From Planctomycetaceae bacterium (GTDB taxonomy: Bacteria > Planctomycetota > Planctomycetia > Pirellulales > Thermoguttaceae), in contig JAAYAY010000361.1 of the NCBI GenBank assembly GCA_012719125.1, positions 1 through 64,000 on the forward strand: a stretch of 64,000 nt of DNA. Reading direction: 5' to 3'. The translations under genes were made by a program, and so were the position numbers. The number at the start of each line of letters is the position of its first letter. Position 1 is the first letter of the stretch. Under the pieces are notes generated by a model. The model made no database searches. It was not told the DNA's origin and was given only the letters and a program-made list of their open reading frames with translations. This document shows, one piece after another, positions 1 through 9,060 of the stretch.

Positions 1-88
1 AGCTATCCACGAAAGAAGAAACGCGAACACATCGGGGCCCCACAAATCACCAATGCAACCAAACAACAAATCGCGACGGCTACAAAAC

Positions 89-1198
89 TTAAGAGCCAAC
101 GTCATGAATTTCGGTTAACGGCGTAGCATGCCACCCATACATTCTCCGCAGCAGTGAGGCCGGGGATCGGCCCTTGATCTCGAAATCCGGCTCGGGCGGG
201 AGCGATGCTTGATCATCCGTTGTTCCCGGTTCCGGTGCGAACTTGCGATGGTGGATGTAGTCGATCATCGGGCTGATTTGCCGGGTATCGAGCATGGGCT
301 GGCCGATCAACCATCGAATCACGGTCACCCAGAAGTCGTCGTGCTCGTAGACCGCGGCGATTCTCGAACCGAGGATCGCACCGGCCAGGCGGACGCCTCC
401 GCCGAGTCCGAGCACCTGACTCCAGCGCAAGGCCGTCTCGACCGTGTGGTCTGGTGAAGCGTTGAGGAAGTGGTGAACCATCCGCTTCGTGAACTGGATC
501 GGCAGGCCGAACTGCCGGGGGCTACTGCCGCCGGCCGCCATCAGAAACCACTCCTGGTGCTGTGCCGCTGCGGGTGTCTGTCCCTCGAACCAGGCGCTAT
601 CCATGAAGAGCGGCACCGGGTACTTGGCCAGCAAGTGACGGACGAGGGAGGCAAACTGGCGGCGCGGGTTATGTGTCCCTGGACGCCACTGCTCCAGCGG
701 GCGTATCCAGGTTGGATGACGACCGGCGATTGCTGCCAGGGCGGCGATGAAGGTGTTTCCGGACTGAGTACCGAACTGCCGAATGACCGGTTCTGCCGCC
801 AGCAGTTTCGTGTCGTTCAGCAAACGAAGAATGAGTTGCAGAAACGCGTCCCGTGCGTCGCCCTCAAGAGACGCAAAGGCCTCACAGACGGCCACGAGAT
901 AGGGTTGCGTGAGATCATCGGGGGTTAGTTCTCCGGCGGCGATTCTGCGAAGAGTCTTTCGTGGGTGACGAGATTCCTGCTTCCTGCAGGCGAGTCGAGC
1001 CCGGATTCGATGCTGGGCGACGTAGTAGCGTTCCTTGCAGCGATCCAGCCAGCGTTTCTCTGCTCGCGTGCTGAAACCGTGCTTGGCACACCATGCGGTG
1101 TACTCCTCCACGGTGGCGAGGCCCAGCGAAGCGAGGTGTTCTTCCAGTTCGAGGTCAGGCAATACGGCTGTCGTGCTGACTTCGTTTTCGGTGGACAT
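89..1198 (-). CDS. PcfJ-like family protein, C-terminally short
   Basis: Hypothetical protein of about 369 residues. The open frame extends up to 1420, but the upstream part is low-complexity Arg/Pro-rich, so I place the start at the ATG at 1196-1198 (MSTENEVSTT). No Shine-Dalgarno is visible. The body (motifs LLAKYPVPLFMDSAWF, FTKRMVHHFLNA, ALRWSQVLGLGG, MIDYIHHRKF, GRSPASLLRRMYGWH) resembles, from memory, the N-terminal two thirds of planctomycete PcfJ-like proteins. In those the GR-x-x-x-LLRQ-x-x-WH segment is followed by a PcfJ domain of about 150 residues. Here the protein stops about 12 residues after that segment, so the conserved C-terminal domain is missing. It could be a natural short form or a truncated gene. 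Molecular function is unknown. The family resemblance is recalled, not searched. Confidence 0.6.
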   Translation of the reverse strand: MSTENEVSTTAVLPDLELEEHLASLGLATVEEYTAWCAKHGFSTRAEKRWLDRCKERYYVAQHRIRARLACRKQESRHPRKTLRRIAAGELTPDDLTQPYLVAVCEAFASLEGDARDAFLQLILRLLNDTKLLAAEPVIRQFGTQSGNTFIAALAAIAGRHPTWIRPLEQWRPGTHNPRRQFASLVRHLLAKYPVPLFMDSAWFEGQTPAAAQHQEWFLMAAGGSSPRQFGLPIQFTKRMVHHFLNASPDHTVETALRWSQVLGLGGGVRLAGAILGSRIAAVYEHDDFWVTVIRWLIGQPMLDTRQISPMIDYIHHRKFAPEPGTTDDQASLPPEPDFEIKGRSPASLLRRMYGWHATPLTEIHDVGS

Positions 1199-1487
1199 GG
1201 AGAGGTTCTGCCATTGCGATTGCCTTCGGTTTTGTGGATTGCGGCGAAATGGCAGTTTCAGAACTCGCGTTGCAGTGCAGGCGTTGCATGGTAGATTCTC
1301 CTGGAAAAGGACGTTTGGGCTTCGATAGACTGGGACACGGGGCGGGCGTCGAGGTTCGGCCGAGGTCTTGACAAACGGCCGTGACGGGTGACCCGAAGAG
1401 CCTGGACCGTCGCCTTTCATCTGCCATAATGCAGCAGTGAAGTCAGATTACCCTGCAGCAATCCGTAAGTCCTTGGAGGCAACGACA

Positions 1488-3182
1488 ATGATCCGTCTGC
1501 AGACTCTCATCCCGGTTTTCTTGCTGCTGGCTGCCCCCGAAGTCCTCATTGCCGCCGAAAAGGCCGACCTCGTCCTCCTGGGCGGCCGGATTGTCACGCT
1601 CGACGATGCCTGCCCCACGGCCGAGGCCCTCACCTGCCGCGATGGGCGCGTGCTCGCGGTTGGAGCCAAGGCCGACGTATCGAAACACATCGGGCCGAAC
1701 ACGCGGGTGCTGGATATCGCCGGCAAGACGGCTTATCCGGGCTTCATCGAAGGCCACGGCCATTTTCTCGGCCTGGGCGAATCGAGGATGATCCTCGATC
1801 TCTCGAAGGTGGCGAACTGGCAGGAGCTTGTCGACAAGGTGCGCCAGGCCGCGGAGAAACGTCCGGCCGGCCAGTGGATCCTCGGCCGCGGCTGGCACCA
1901 GGCCAAGTGGAATCCGCCCGTCGAACCGAACGTTGAGGGATACCCGATCCACACCGATCTGAGCCGTGCCGTGCCCGATCACCCCGTGCTGCTCACCCAC
2001 GGCACGGGCCACATGAGCCTGGCCAACGCCAAAGCGATGGAACTGGCGGGCGTCGGTCCGGAAACGAAGGCCCCCGACGGAGGCGAGATCCTGCGCGACG
2101 CTGCGGGAAATCCGACGGGCGTGTTTCGCGAGACGGCGCAAAGTCTCCTGGAACGTGTGGCCGGCGGGGCGCTCGAAACCGACGAGCAGATTGAGGAAGC
2201 GATCCGGCTCGCCTCAGAAGAGTGTTTGCGCAAAGGGATCACCAGCTTCTGCGACGCCGGTTCGTCGCTGGCCCTGATCGACCGCTACCGCCGGCTTGCC
2301 GAGTCGGGCCGGTTGCCGGTCAGGCTCTGGGTGATGATTTCGGCCGGCAACGAACAACTGGCCAAACGGCTGCCCGAGTACCGCCTGATTGGAGTCGGAG
2401 ACGACTCTCTGACCGTTCGGGCGATCAAGCGCTTCATCGACGGGGCCCTGGGCTCCCACGGTGCGTGGCTCCTTGAACCCTACAACGACCTGCCCGACAG
2501 TCGCGGACTGCAACTCAGTTCGCTCGAAGTGCTCCGCGAAACGGCCCGGCTGGCCGCCGAGCACGATTTTCAACTCTGCACCCACGCCATCGGCGATCGG
2601 GCCAATCGCGAGGTGCTCAACCTCTATGAGGAGACGTTCGCCAAGTATCCTTGCGACGCCTGTCGCCGTTGGCGGATCGAGCACGCCCAGCACCTCCATC
2701 CGGACGATATCCCACGCTTCGCCCGGCTCGGCGTCACCGCGACCATGCAGGGAAACCACTGCACTTCCGACGGCCCCTTCGTGGTCAGCCGGCTCGGCGA
2801 GAAGCGTGCTCGTGAGGGGGCTTACGGCTGGCGGAGCCTGCTCGACGCCGGCGCCACGGTGATCAACGGCACCGACACGCCGGTCGAAGACGTCGACCCG
2901 CTGGGCAGCTTCTACGCCAGCGTCACCCGCCGACTCGCCGACGGCACGCCCTTTTTTGCCGAGCAGTGTATGACGCGCGAAGAGGCCCTGCGGTCGTACA
3001 CCCTCGACGCCGCCTGGGCGGCGTTTGAAGAAGACCTCAAGGGCAGCCTCGCGCCCGGCAAGCTGGCCGACGTCGTCGTGCTCTCCAGCGACCTGCTCAC
3101 CTGCCCGGAAGAAGAGATCCTATCGACGCGGGTGGAGTATACGATCGTGGGCGGGAAGATTGGCTATGCGTCCCAAGAGTGA
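1488..3182 (+). CDS. Secreted amidohydrolase (YtcJ-like, amidohydrolase family 3)
   Basis: Metal-dependent amidohydrolase of 564 residues. The start at 1488 is chosen because GGAGG (1476-1480 region) lies about 8 nt upstream and the product then begins with a signal peptide (MIRLQTLIPVFLLLAAPEVLIAA). After it come the N-terminal beta-sandwich strand (ADLVLLGGRIVTLDD), the first metal motif FIEGHGHFLGLG, the strands CTHAIGDRANREV and RIEHAQHLHPDD with further metal ligands, and NGTDTPVEDVDPLGSFYASV near the end of the barrel. The C-terminal GSLAPGKLADVVVLSSDLL returns to the sandwich. Length and motif order fit YtcJ-like proteins; the substrate cannot be told. The stop codon lies inside the first copy of a tandem repeat. 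An in-frame ATG also exists at 1437 but has no ribosome site. Confidence 0.9.
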   Translation: MIRLQTLIPVFLLLAAPEVLIAAEKADLVLLGGRIVTLDDACPTAEALTCRDGRVLAVGAKADVSKHIGPNTRVLDIAGKTAYPGFIEGHGHFLGLGESRMILDLSKVANWQELVDKVRQAAEKRPAGQWILGRGWHQAKWNPPVEPNVEGYPIHTDLSRAVPDHPVLLTHGTGHMSLANAKAMELAGVGPETKAPDGGEILRDAAGNPTGVFRETAQSLLERVAGGALETDEQIEEAIRLASEECLRKGITSFCDAGSSLALIDRYRRLAESGRLPVRLWVMISAGNEQLAKRLPEYRLIGVGDDSLTVRAIKRFIDGALGSHGAWLLEPYNDLPDSRGLQLSSLEVLRETARLAAEHDFQLCTHAIGDRANREVLNLYEETFAKYPCDACRRWRIEHAQHLHPDDIPRFARLGVTATMQGNHCTSDGPFVVSRLGEKRAREGAYGWRSLLDAGATVINGTDTPVEDVDPLGSFYASVTRRLADGTPFFAEQCMTREEALRSYTLDAAWAAFEEDLKGSLAPGKLADVVVLSSDLLTCPEEEILSTRVEYTIVGGKIGYASQE

Positions 3183-3502
3183 TTGCGATGCGGGCGGTAT
3201 GAAGTGGGGGGCGGAACATGGTGGGCCGCGGCTCGCGGTGGGATCGTTCGGGCGTTCTCGGTGCTGGGCAGCGGGATGGCGATGGGGGTTTTTGTGCCAT
3301 GGTTCGCCTTGGCCCACCCTACGGCCTACGGCATTTGGGGTTCGGACGGAATGTCGGTGATTGCGATGCGGGCGGTATGAAATGGGGGGCGGAACATGGT
3401 GGGCCGCGGCTCGCGGTGGGATCATTCGGGCGTTCTCGGTATTGGGCAGCGGGACGGTGATGGGGGTTTTGTGCTATGGTTCGCCTTGGCCCACCCTACG
3501 GC
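3179..3502. repeat. Two tandem direct copies of a ~147-bp repeat
   Basis: Copy 1 is 3179-3325 and copy 2 is 3357-3502, offset 178 bp, differing by a handful of substitutions and one base in a T run. Each starts GTGATTGCGATGCGGGCGGT, contains GTGGGCCGCGGCTCGCGGTG, and ends GGCCCACCCTACGGC. A 31-bp unique spacer separates them. The stop codon of the amidohydrolase (TGA, 3180-3182) is the start of copy 1. The block fills most of the space between that gene and the convergent LamG gene. Short open frames across it are repeat-derived and not called as genes. Confidence 0.9.
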
Positions 3503-3544
3503 AACGGCCGGCGCCTGCGGCTGGGCGTTAAACGGTGAAGACCC

Positions 3545-4840
3545 CTACTCGCTGAAGCTCAGCGCCGTCAATTCCTCCCCGCTCAGGACTCGATTGAAGA
3601 CTGCCACGCCGTCGATATAGAGCTGCGTGCCGTGGTCGATCGGTTCGTTGCCCAGGCCCAGGGCCCGGCCGAAGGTGAAGGGGGCGCCCTCGCGAATGCC
3701 GTAATTGATCGCCGAGCCGACCGGTCGCCAATGGCCCAGTTCTTGTCGTTCGAGCGAGACGATGATCCGGTCCCCCACATCAAGTCTCACATCGTGGGGC
3801 AGTCTGGCCGAGGCCTTGTCCCGGGCGGCGAAGACCAACGGCTTGTCCAGGAGCTGGTCCCCTGCCCTCTCCGCACGGAACTTCACTCGATACTTCTCGG
3901 TGACTCGCCCGGGATGCTTGAACTCGTGCCGATAGGTGATTGTTCCCTTGATCGTGTCGATCTCCAGCCAGTGTTCGTAGATGCCCGACGTTTCCGCATT
4001 GTAACCGTTGAACTTGACGGCAAACGCCCGCGGCGAGTAGATCGCCCAGGGAAAGCGATAAGGATTGCTGGCGATCGGCTTTTTGGGCTGAAAGACATCG
4101 GCCGCGACCGGATCGGTGATTTCGGTGGGCGTTGCCAGGCCGTTGGTATAGGCAATCACCTCCTCACGGTCCGGGTCGAAGGTCATCGCCATGGCCACCC
4201 ACTGGTTGTCGTCGAAGTCCTGGCCGTCGATCGCCCGGCAGCGAGCGTATTGCGAACCCGAGACGGTCGACTGGGGATAGCTCGCCGCGCCTGTGGCCGA
4301 GATGTGGGCGATCACGCTCCTGGAGCCGAACAGCCCTCCGAAGAGGGCAACCTGCCGCCGCCCGCCGTACTTGTTCCAGCCGCCCTCGTCCCAGATGCCG
4401 GCCACCAGATGCCGCCGGCCGATGAACTTGACCCAGGCGATCAGCGTGAACGGCCGGCGACCGCAGATATCGAGCGGCGTCTGGTCGAATTCCTTTCGCG
4501 GCACCTCGGCAAAGACATAGCCCTGATTGAACCGGACCGCGTGGCCGAACGGTCCCGACGAATCGAACACGAGCTTCGACTGCTCGTCTTCGTAGGGCCA
4601 CTTGTTGGGCGTATAGGCCTCGGAATCGCGGATCCGCCTCAAGAAGACCGGATAGGAGCGATCGGCCGCCTCCGCATCGCGGTAGGAACTCCATGCGCCG
4701 TCCTGGGTGTACGAGAAATCCCAAAAGGCGATCAGTCCCTTGGTTTGGGCCACCTGGGCAATGCGTTCCTCGGGTTCCGCGGCCGAGAGAGTCTGGCTCG
4801 CCGTCAACACGATCGTCAGCAAAATGGGGAGTTTTGTCAT
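3545..4840 (-). CDS. Secreted LamG/concanavalin-like domain protein
   Basis: Protein of 431 residues with an N-terminal signal peptide (MTKLPILLTIVLTASQTLSA). The N-terminal part KGLIAFWDFSYTQDG and the distributed strands (RPFTLIAWVKFIG, NQWVAMAMTFDPD, LYIDGVAVFNRVLSGEEL) are typical of LamG-type jelly-roll domains of planctomycete secreted proteins. The middle (about residues 240-350) is not recognised. It probably binds or acts on carbohydrate, but no catalytic residues can be named. The ATG overlaps, in ATGA form, a TGA that ends the alternative frame of the upstream YfhO-like gene, which suggests translational coupling of the two genes. Confidence 0.8.
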   Translation of the reverse strand: MTKLPILLTIVLTASQTLSAAEPEERIAQVAQTKGLIAFWDFSYTQDGAWSSYRDAEAADRSYPVFLRRIRDSEAYTPNKWPYEDEQSKLVFDSSGPFGHAVRFNQGYVFAEVPRKEFDQTPLDICGRRPFTLIAWVKFIGRRHLVAGIWDEGGWNKYGGRRQVALFGGLFGSRSVIAHISATGAASYPQSTVSGSQYARCRAIDGQDFDDNQWVAMAMTFDPDREEVIAYTNGLATPTEITDPVAADVFQPKKPIASNPYRFPWAIYSPRAFAVKFNGYNAETSGIYEHWLEIDTIKGTITYRHEFKHPGRVTEKYRVKFRAERAGDQLLDKPLVFAARDKASARLPHDVRLDVGDRIIVSLERQELGHWRPVGSAINYGIREGAPFTFGRALGLGNEPIDHGTQLYIDGVAVFNRVLSGEELTALSFSE

Positions 4841-7652
4841 TTCTTACCATACTCTTTCTTGCTATTTGAGCGGAACAAGCCCGGTGGACCACCATTATCC
4901 CCAACATTGCCACGATGAGCCAGCCAATCGCACTCAGAAGCCCAGCATACAAGACACTTTCCGGGCGGTACCGAAACACCAATCTGTGTTCCCCTTCCCC
5001 TACCCATACCCCGCGCATTACCCGATTCGTTCTCAGGATCGGCGCCGGACGCCCCCCCAGCCCTGCCCTCTCGACCTCGACTTGCCAGCCGGGATAGAAC
5101 TGTTCGGCCAGCACGACCAGCCCTGGACGCGGCGTTTCAACCTGTACCTCGACACGAGCGGGTTCGTAGACGACGATGCGACAAGTCGCATTTGCTGCAA
5201 ATGAGTCGTTCGCCGTCGCCCGATTCACTCCCGCGGTCGCCAGTTCTTCAGCACTTGCTTCAACAACCGCCACGTGGCGCAGGTCGCGAGGCACACCGTC
5301 CGGGTGAAACACTTCTGTCGTTCGTTTCCAGGCCGTCCGCCAGTCGTCGGTTTCGAGCGGCGGCAGTACCGCCACCTCCGGCACGAACCACGCCCGGGGC
5401 AGCGGATCCGACGTTTTCCACAGCGAAGCACTGCCCAACGGAAGATCGAGTTCCCCACGCTCTTGACGGGCCCTAAGTACCATCTTCTCGAACGCGTCCG
5501 TATCAAGCGAGTCCGCGGCCGAGAGAACCGCATAGTCGACCCCCGCGGCCGCCAGATCCGCCCCCTGAGGTGTCATCCCGCCGCCCCGATACTTGATGTA
5601 CCAGAGGAAGACCTGATAGTCGCTGGGCATCATGGTGCCGTAGACCTCGGCAACGCCGAACCGCGACGGCAGGTTATGTTTTGGTGATCCGGTCGCGCGA
5701 TCCCAGAGCAGAACCTGCTCGAGCCGATCCGAAGAAGTCGTTTCTTTCCACTGCTCCGGCAGCCAGCCGGCCTGGCGATAGACTCGCGGCGGTGCAGCCG
5801 AATCGCCGCTGCTGACGATGTCGGCCAGTTGCGTCGGCTGCCGCCAGAGCTTGGCGTCGGCCGTGGGCACCAGCCAGGCGTTAGCGATCCCCAGGTCGAC
5901 GACAATCAGCACAAGCCCCGCCGTCTGGCGCGACCTGGAGCGCCCCCCTGCCCTGCTGAGAAACGCGTAGAAGAGAAACGTCACCACGGCCGTTTGAGTG
6001 AAGGCGAAGAAGATATCGGCGGCCGCCCCGTAGCAGTCGAGCGGTCCGAACATGATATTCGGGGCCACGTGCCGAAAGACCGCCGGCGCAAACCACCAGA
6101 GCCCGGCCGCGGCCGTGGTGCCCACGACGCTCACCCATCCCAGCGTCGCCACGTTCCGGCGGAATCGCTGGCTGGCTCCCTCGAACACTCGATCCCAGCC
6201 GACTGCCGTCAGCATGCTCAGGGCGATCGCAGCGAGGGTGAGCAGCTTGGCCGGGTAACGGAAGGAGACGTAGCCCGGCAGCAGCACGACCATCAGCCAG
6301 TACAACCCGCCGACGGGCGAACCGATCGGCAGCGAATTGTAGTCGCCCCCGCCGGCGGCGATGATCTCCCGCAAGATCCAGCCGATGCCGAACCATCCCA
6401 GGCTGCCCACGACGCAGAGCACGGCCGACCACGACAGCCAGACGGTTCTCGCATCGCCCCGGCGGAAACGCATGGCGGCCAACGCCAGCAGCAGCGGCAC
6501 GATTCCCATATAGAGCGAAGGTACCCACAAGCGGCCTTCCGACGGGATCGCATCGGCCCAGCGCCGGTGCGTGGGGAACTGCCGGCCCATCACGTTGGGC
6601 CACAGATACTCGGCCAGCCGCCAGGGCCCGACGCTGAAGTGGTAGACGTGCCCCTGGTGCATGGCCCGATCCACCCGGCGGTGGAGCAGCCCGTCGCTCC
6701 AATGCCGCGGCCCCGGCAACTGGTCCGCCACTTGCCGGGTTGACAAGAGTTCGTAGATCGAACGCGGCCCGTCATTGATCTCCCGACTGCTGAACCGCGT
6801 GAACTGCATCGAGGGAAGAACCTGCACTGCCGCGAGCCAGAAGGCAACCGCAGCCGCCACGACCAACAGCACGGGTCTTGCGCCAAGCAGGTAGCAGGCG
6901 CCGCACGCATGTGGGTCCCGGGCGCCGCACGGGTCCCGAAGCGGCGAACCGCTCGATCTCAGTTTGCCCGCCGCACCGTCAGTCGCCGTTCCTCCTGCAA
7001 CGTGTTCACTCGCTTCGCCTTCAGAACGATCCTTGCGCCACAAGACGATCGCATACAGCGCCGCCAGCAACCCGGCGTGATAGCCGGCCTGCGGATCTCC
7101 GCCGAGGGTCATCGCCGCCATCACGGCCCCAAAGCCGGCCGCGGCACGCAGGCTCCTGCCGCAGAGCATCCGATCGGCGGCCAACAGAGCCAGCGGCATC
7201 CACGCGGCTCCCACCAGGAACACGACGTTGCACACCTGATAGAGCACGTTGCCGCAGAACACGTACGACACGGCCGCCGCCGTCGAAGCCCCCGGCGAGG
7301 CGTTCCAGCGCCTGGCCAGCCCATAGGTCGCCCCCAAGGCCAGCGCCACGTGCCCCAGCACATAGAGCCGATAGGCCCAGGCCGGATCGACCGGCAGGGC
7401 AAAGATCCAAGTTGGCGGATAGAACAGCGCCGAGGTGGGATTAGCCGCCAGCGGCATCCCCAGGTTCTCATAGGGGTTCCAGAGCGCGGGCGAGCCCGCT
7501 GCAAGCTGCTGTCCCGTGAACTGGTAGAGCGGATAGTAGTAGTGTCCCGCATCGCGAAACACCCAGATCCCGTCCGCGAACAGCGCAGCACCAAACACCC
7601 AGACGAAGAGTCCGGCCACGGCGAGCCAGGCGATAGGTCGAGGGTAACGCAA
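4164..7652 (-). CDS. YfhO-like multispanning membrane protein, 3' end probably frameshifted
   Basis: The open frame is 1162 codons, but only about residues 1-917 look like real protein. That part has an N-terminal helix, FRDAGHYYYPLYQF and NPYENLGMPLAANP motifs after it, roughly a dozen hydrophobic segments, and a periplasmic C-terminal domain ending VVLAEQFYPGWQVEVE...HRLVFRYRP followed by a last helix (LLSAIGWLIVAMLG). This matches bacterial YfhO-type proteins, which are GT-C-like and possibly glycosyl or lipid-linked-sugar handling. From about 4840 to 4164 the frame overlaps the LamG gene and is Arg/Gly-rich shadow sequence. A one-base change in the C run 4899-4902 would instead end the protein at the TGA overlapping the LamG ATG (about 4839). 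Residues about 205-255 form a Gly/Ala/Asp-rich insertion between helices. The true gene is probably about 4838-7652. Confidence 0.75.
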   Translation of the reverse strand: MRYPRPIAWLAVAGLFVWVFGAALFADGIWVFRDAGHYYYPLYQFTGQQLAAGSPALWNPYENLGMPLAANPTSALFYPPTWIFALPVDPAWAYRLYVLGHVALALGATYGLARRWNASPGASTAAAVSYVFCGNVLYQVCNVVFLVGAAWMPLALLAADRMLCGRSLRAAAGFGAVMAAMTLGGDPQAGYHAGLLAALYAIVLWRKDRSEGEASEHVAGGTATDGAAGKLRSSGSPLRDPCGARDPHACGACYLLGARPVLLVVAAAVAFWLAAVQVLPSMQFTRFSSREINDGPRSIYELLSTRQVADQLPGPRHWSDGLLHRRVDRAMHQGHVYHFSVGPWRLAEYLWPNVMGRQFPTHRRWADAIPSEGRLWVPSLYMGIVPLLLALAAMRFRRGDARTVWLSWSAVLCVVGSLGWFGIGWILREIIAAGGGDYNSLPIGSPVGGLYWLMVVLLPGYVSFRYPAKLLTLAAIALSMLTAVGWDRVFEGASQRFRRNVATLGWVSVVGTTAAAGLWWFAPAVFRHVAPNIMFGPLDCYGAAADIFFAFTQTAVVTFLFYAFLSRAGGRSRSRQTAGLVLIVVDLGIANAWLVPTADAKLWRQPTQLADIVSSGDSAAPPRVYRQAGWLPEQWKETTSSDRLEQVLLWDRATGSPKHNLPSRFGVAEVYGTMMPSDYQVFLWYIKYRGGGMTPQGADLAAAGVDYAVLSAADSLDTDAFEKMVLRARQERGELDLPLGSASLWKTSDPLPRAWFVPEVAVLPPLETDDWRTAWKRTTEVFHPDGVPRDLRHVAVVEASAEELATAGVNRATANDSFAANATCRIVVYEPARVEVQVETPRPGLVVLAEQFYPGWQVEVERAGLGGRPAPILRTNRVMRGVWVGEGEHRLVFRYRPESVLYAGLLSAIGWLIVAMLGIMVVHRACSAQIARKSMVRNDKTPHFADDRVDGEPDSLGRGTRGTHCPGGPNQGTDRLLGFLVHPGRRMEFLPRCGGGRSLLSGLLEADPRFRGLYAQQVALRRRAVEARVRFVGTVRPRGPVQSGLCLCRGAAKGIRPDAARYLRSPAVHADRLGQVHRPAASGGRHLGRGRLEQVRRAAAGCPLRRAVRLQERDRPHLGHRRGELSPVDRLGFAIRSLPGDRRPGLRRQPVGGHGDDLRPGP

Positions 7653-7743
7653 GGATAGGCGTCAGGGTTCAGGGTTCAGGAAGTCAGTTCATGGTAGGTG
7701 GACATTGGCATGCGTTCAAGTCCGATCTATCCCCCGCGGGCCC

Positions 7744-8772
7744 TCATGTCTTGTCTCTTGGCGTCTTGCGTGCGATCACCCAACCGACGACCGCCCCGAC
7801 CGCAGCATTCAGAACGATGACCTGCCAGAGAATCAAGACGAGTTTCACGGCCAGGGCCGCATACACGAGTGCCATGAGCAGCGATGCAGCATACGGGCCT
7901 GATTCGTCCCACAGCCGCATGTATCGCCAGGCCCAACAGTACAGAACGCCGAAGAGTCCGTCGAGGCAGCCCATGAAAGCCAGCATCGCCCAGATTCCAC
8001 CCGGCCCACCGAGCATCGGCAGAAGTCCGCCGAATGCAAATCCGCCTGCCGCGCCCGCCACGGTTGCCCACACCAGAATCAGTGCCGTGTACCGCCAACT
8101 CCACAAAGGAGGCCGATAAATCCCTGCCGTCTCAAAGAAATCGAGCCATTGTTTGGCAGCGACATCGGAGAAACCAACCCCTACGATCTCCTTCGATGTG
8201 CCAAGAACATACCGAGGTTGTATTTCCCCGAAATAGTATCCTCGGCTGTCACCGAGCAGTCTGCCGCAAGGCAACCAATAGCACTTATCCAGATCCCAAC
8301 AGCCCTGCCTGCGTCCGATCCGCACGTGAAACTGATTCCCTTCGATCCACATTCTTCGCCGCCGCCCGACCCACGTCCAGTAGAGTTGGAGCGGGAAACC
8401 GACCACCGCGAAGAAACACCAAGAGAAACCAAAGAACCGAATGAGAACGAAAAGAAATGGGACGAGCTTCCCCAGCAACCCTCCGGCAGCAATGCCAAAA
8501 CAGAGCCCAAGCAACATGAAGACAGCCGTAACCATGGACGCGATCATTGTCGTGAGCAGCAGGCCGGAGAGCAGACACCGCGCGACGGACTGTTTCCACG
8601 TGAACTCGATGGCCTCCGCCGGTGCAGCAGAAGCATCCCCTGGGGGCGTTTTCGCTTCCGTCGTCAACCCGGGTTCGCCCTGCCATCCGCAAAATGGACA
8701 GAGGACGCCCTCAGAGCGGATTGTGTCGGGAGGAATCGAGCGGTCACATTGGGGACAAGTGGTACCGGCCAT
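7744..8772 (-). CDS. Zinc-ribbon membrane protein, paralog A
   Basis: Protein of 342 residues. The start at 8772 (MAGTTCPQCDRSIPPDT) is chosen by alignment with the paralog at 10973-12007; the frame is open further upstream to 8979 without similarity. An N-terminal treble-clef or zinc ribbon (CPQC...CPFCGWQGEPG) is followed by about two hydrophobic helices, then a soluble block (MWIEGNQFHVRIGRRQGCWD...WLDFFETAGIYRPP) resembling a bacterial PH-like domain. About four more helices complete it. Function is unknown. It shares with its paralog the same order of parts and the phrases DTI, CPFCGWQG, IGR-x-Q and W-x-x-[FY]FE. Confidence 0.75.
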   Translation of the reverse strand: MAGTTCPQCDRSIPPDTIRSEGVLCPFCGWQGEPGLTTEAKTPPGDASAAPAEAIEFTWKQSVARCLLSGLLLTTMIASMVTAVFMLLGLCFGIAAGGLLGKLVPFLFVLIRFFGFSWCFFAVVGFPLQLYWTWVGRRRRMWIEGNQFHVRIGRRQGCWDLDKCYWLPCGRLLGDSRGYYFGEIQPRYVLGTSKEIVGVGFSDVAAKQWLDFFETAGIYRPPLWSWRYTALILVWATVAGAAGGFAFGGLLPMLGGPGGIWAMLAFMGCLDGLFGVLYCWAWRYMRLWDESGPYAASLLMALVYAALAVKLVLILWQVIVLNAAVGAVVGWVIARKTPRDKT

Positions 8773-9060
8773 GAAGGGTATTTTGCCTGAACAGCAGGAG
8801 GGAAACAAGCTACCGTGTCGGCGGAATGCCATGCGGAAGCGTTCCCGGTTTTGGGGAGGTCGAGCGATTTGGTGTTGGGAGTCGGTGTTGAAGGAAAGCG
8901 ATGACGAGTCGTCGCACTCCAAAGGGGGCCAGACGGCATTCCGGTATCTCGTTGACGCGAGCAGACTCAGCCGCCACAATCAATTGGAGGAGTGTCTTGA
9001 AATGCGCGGTATGAAGGCCGGCCTCCCAATGAATCCATAACCTTCTCAGGAAAGCTCCCC

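Noticed and set aside
4164-4838. C-terminal 225 residues of the YfhO-like open frame as real protein
   Set aside because: Fully overlaps the LamG gene in another frame, Arg/Gly-rich, and an ATGA-coupled stop exists in an adjacent frame.
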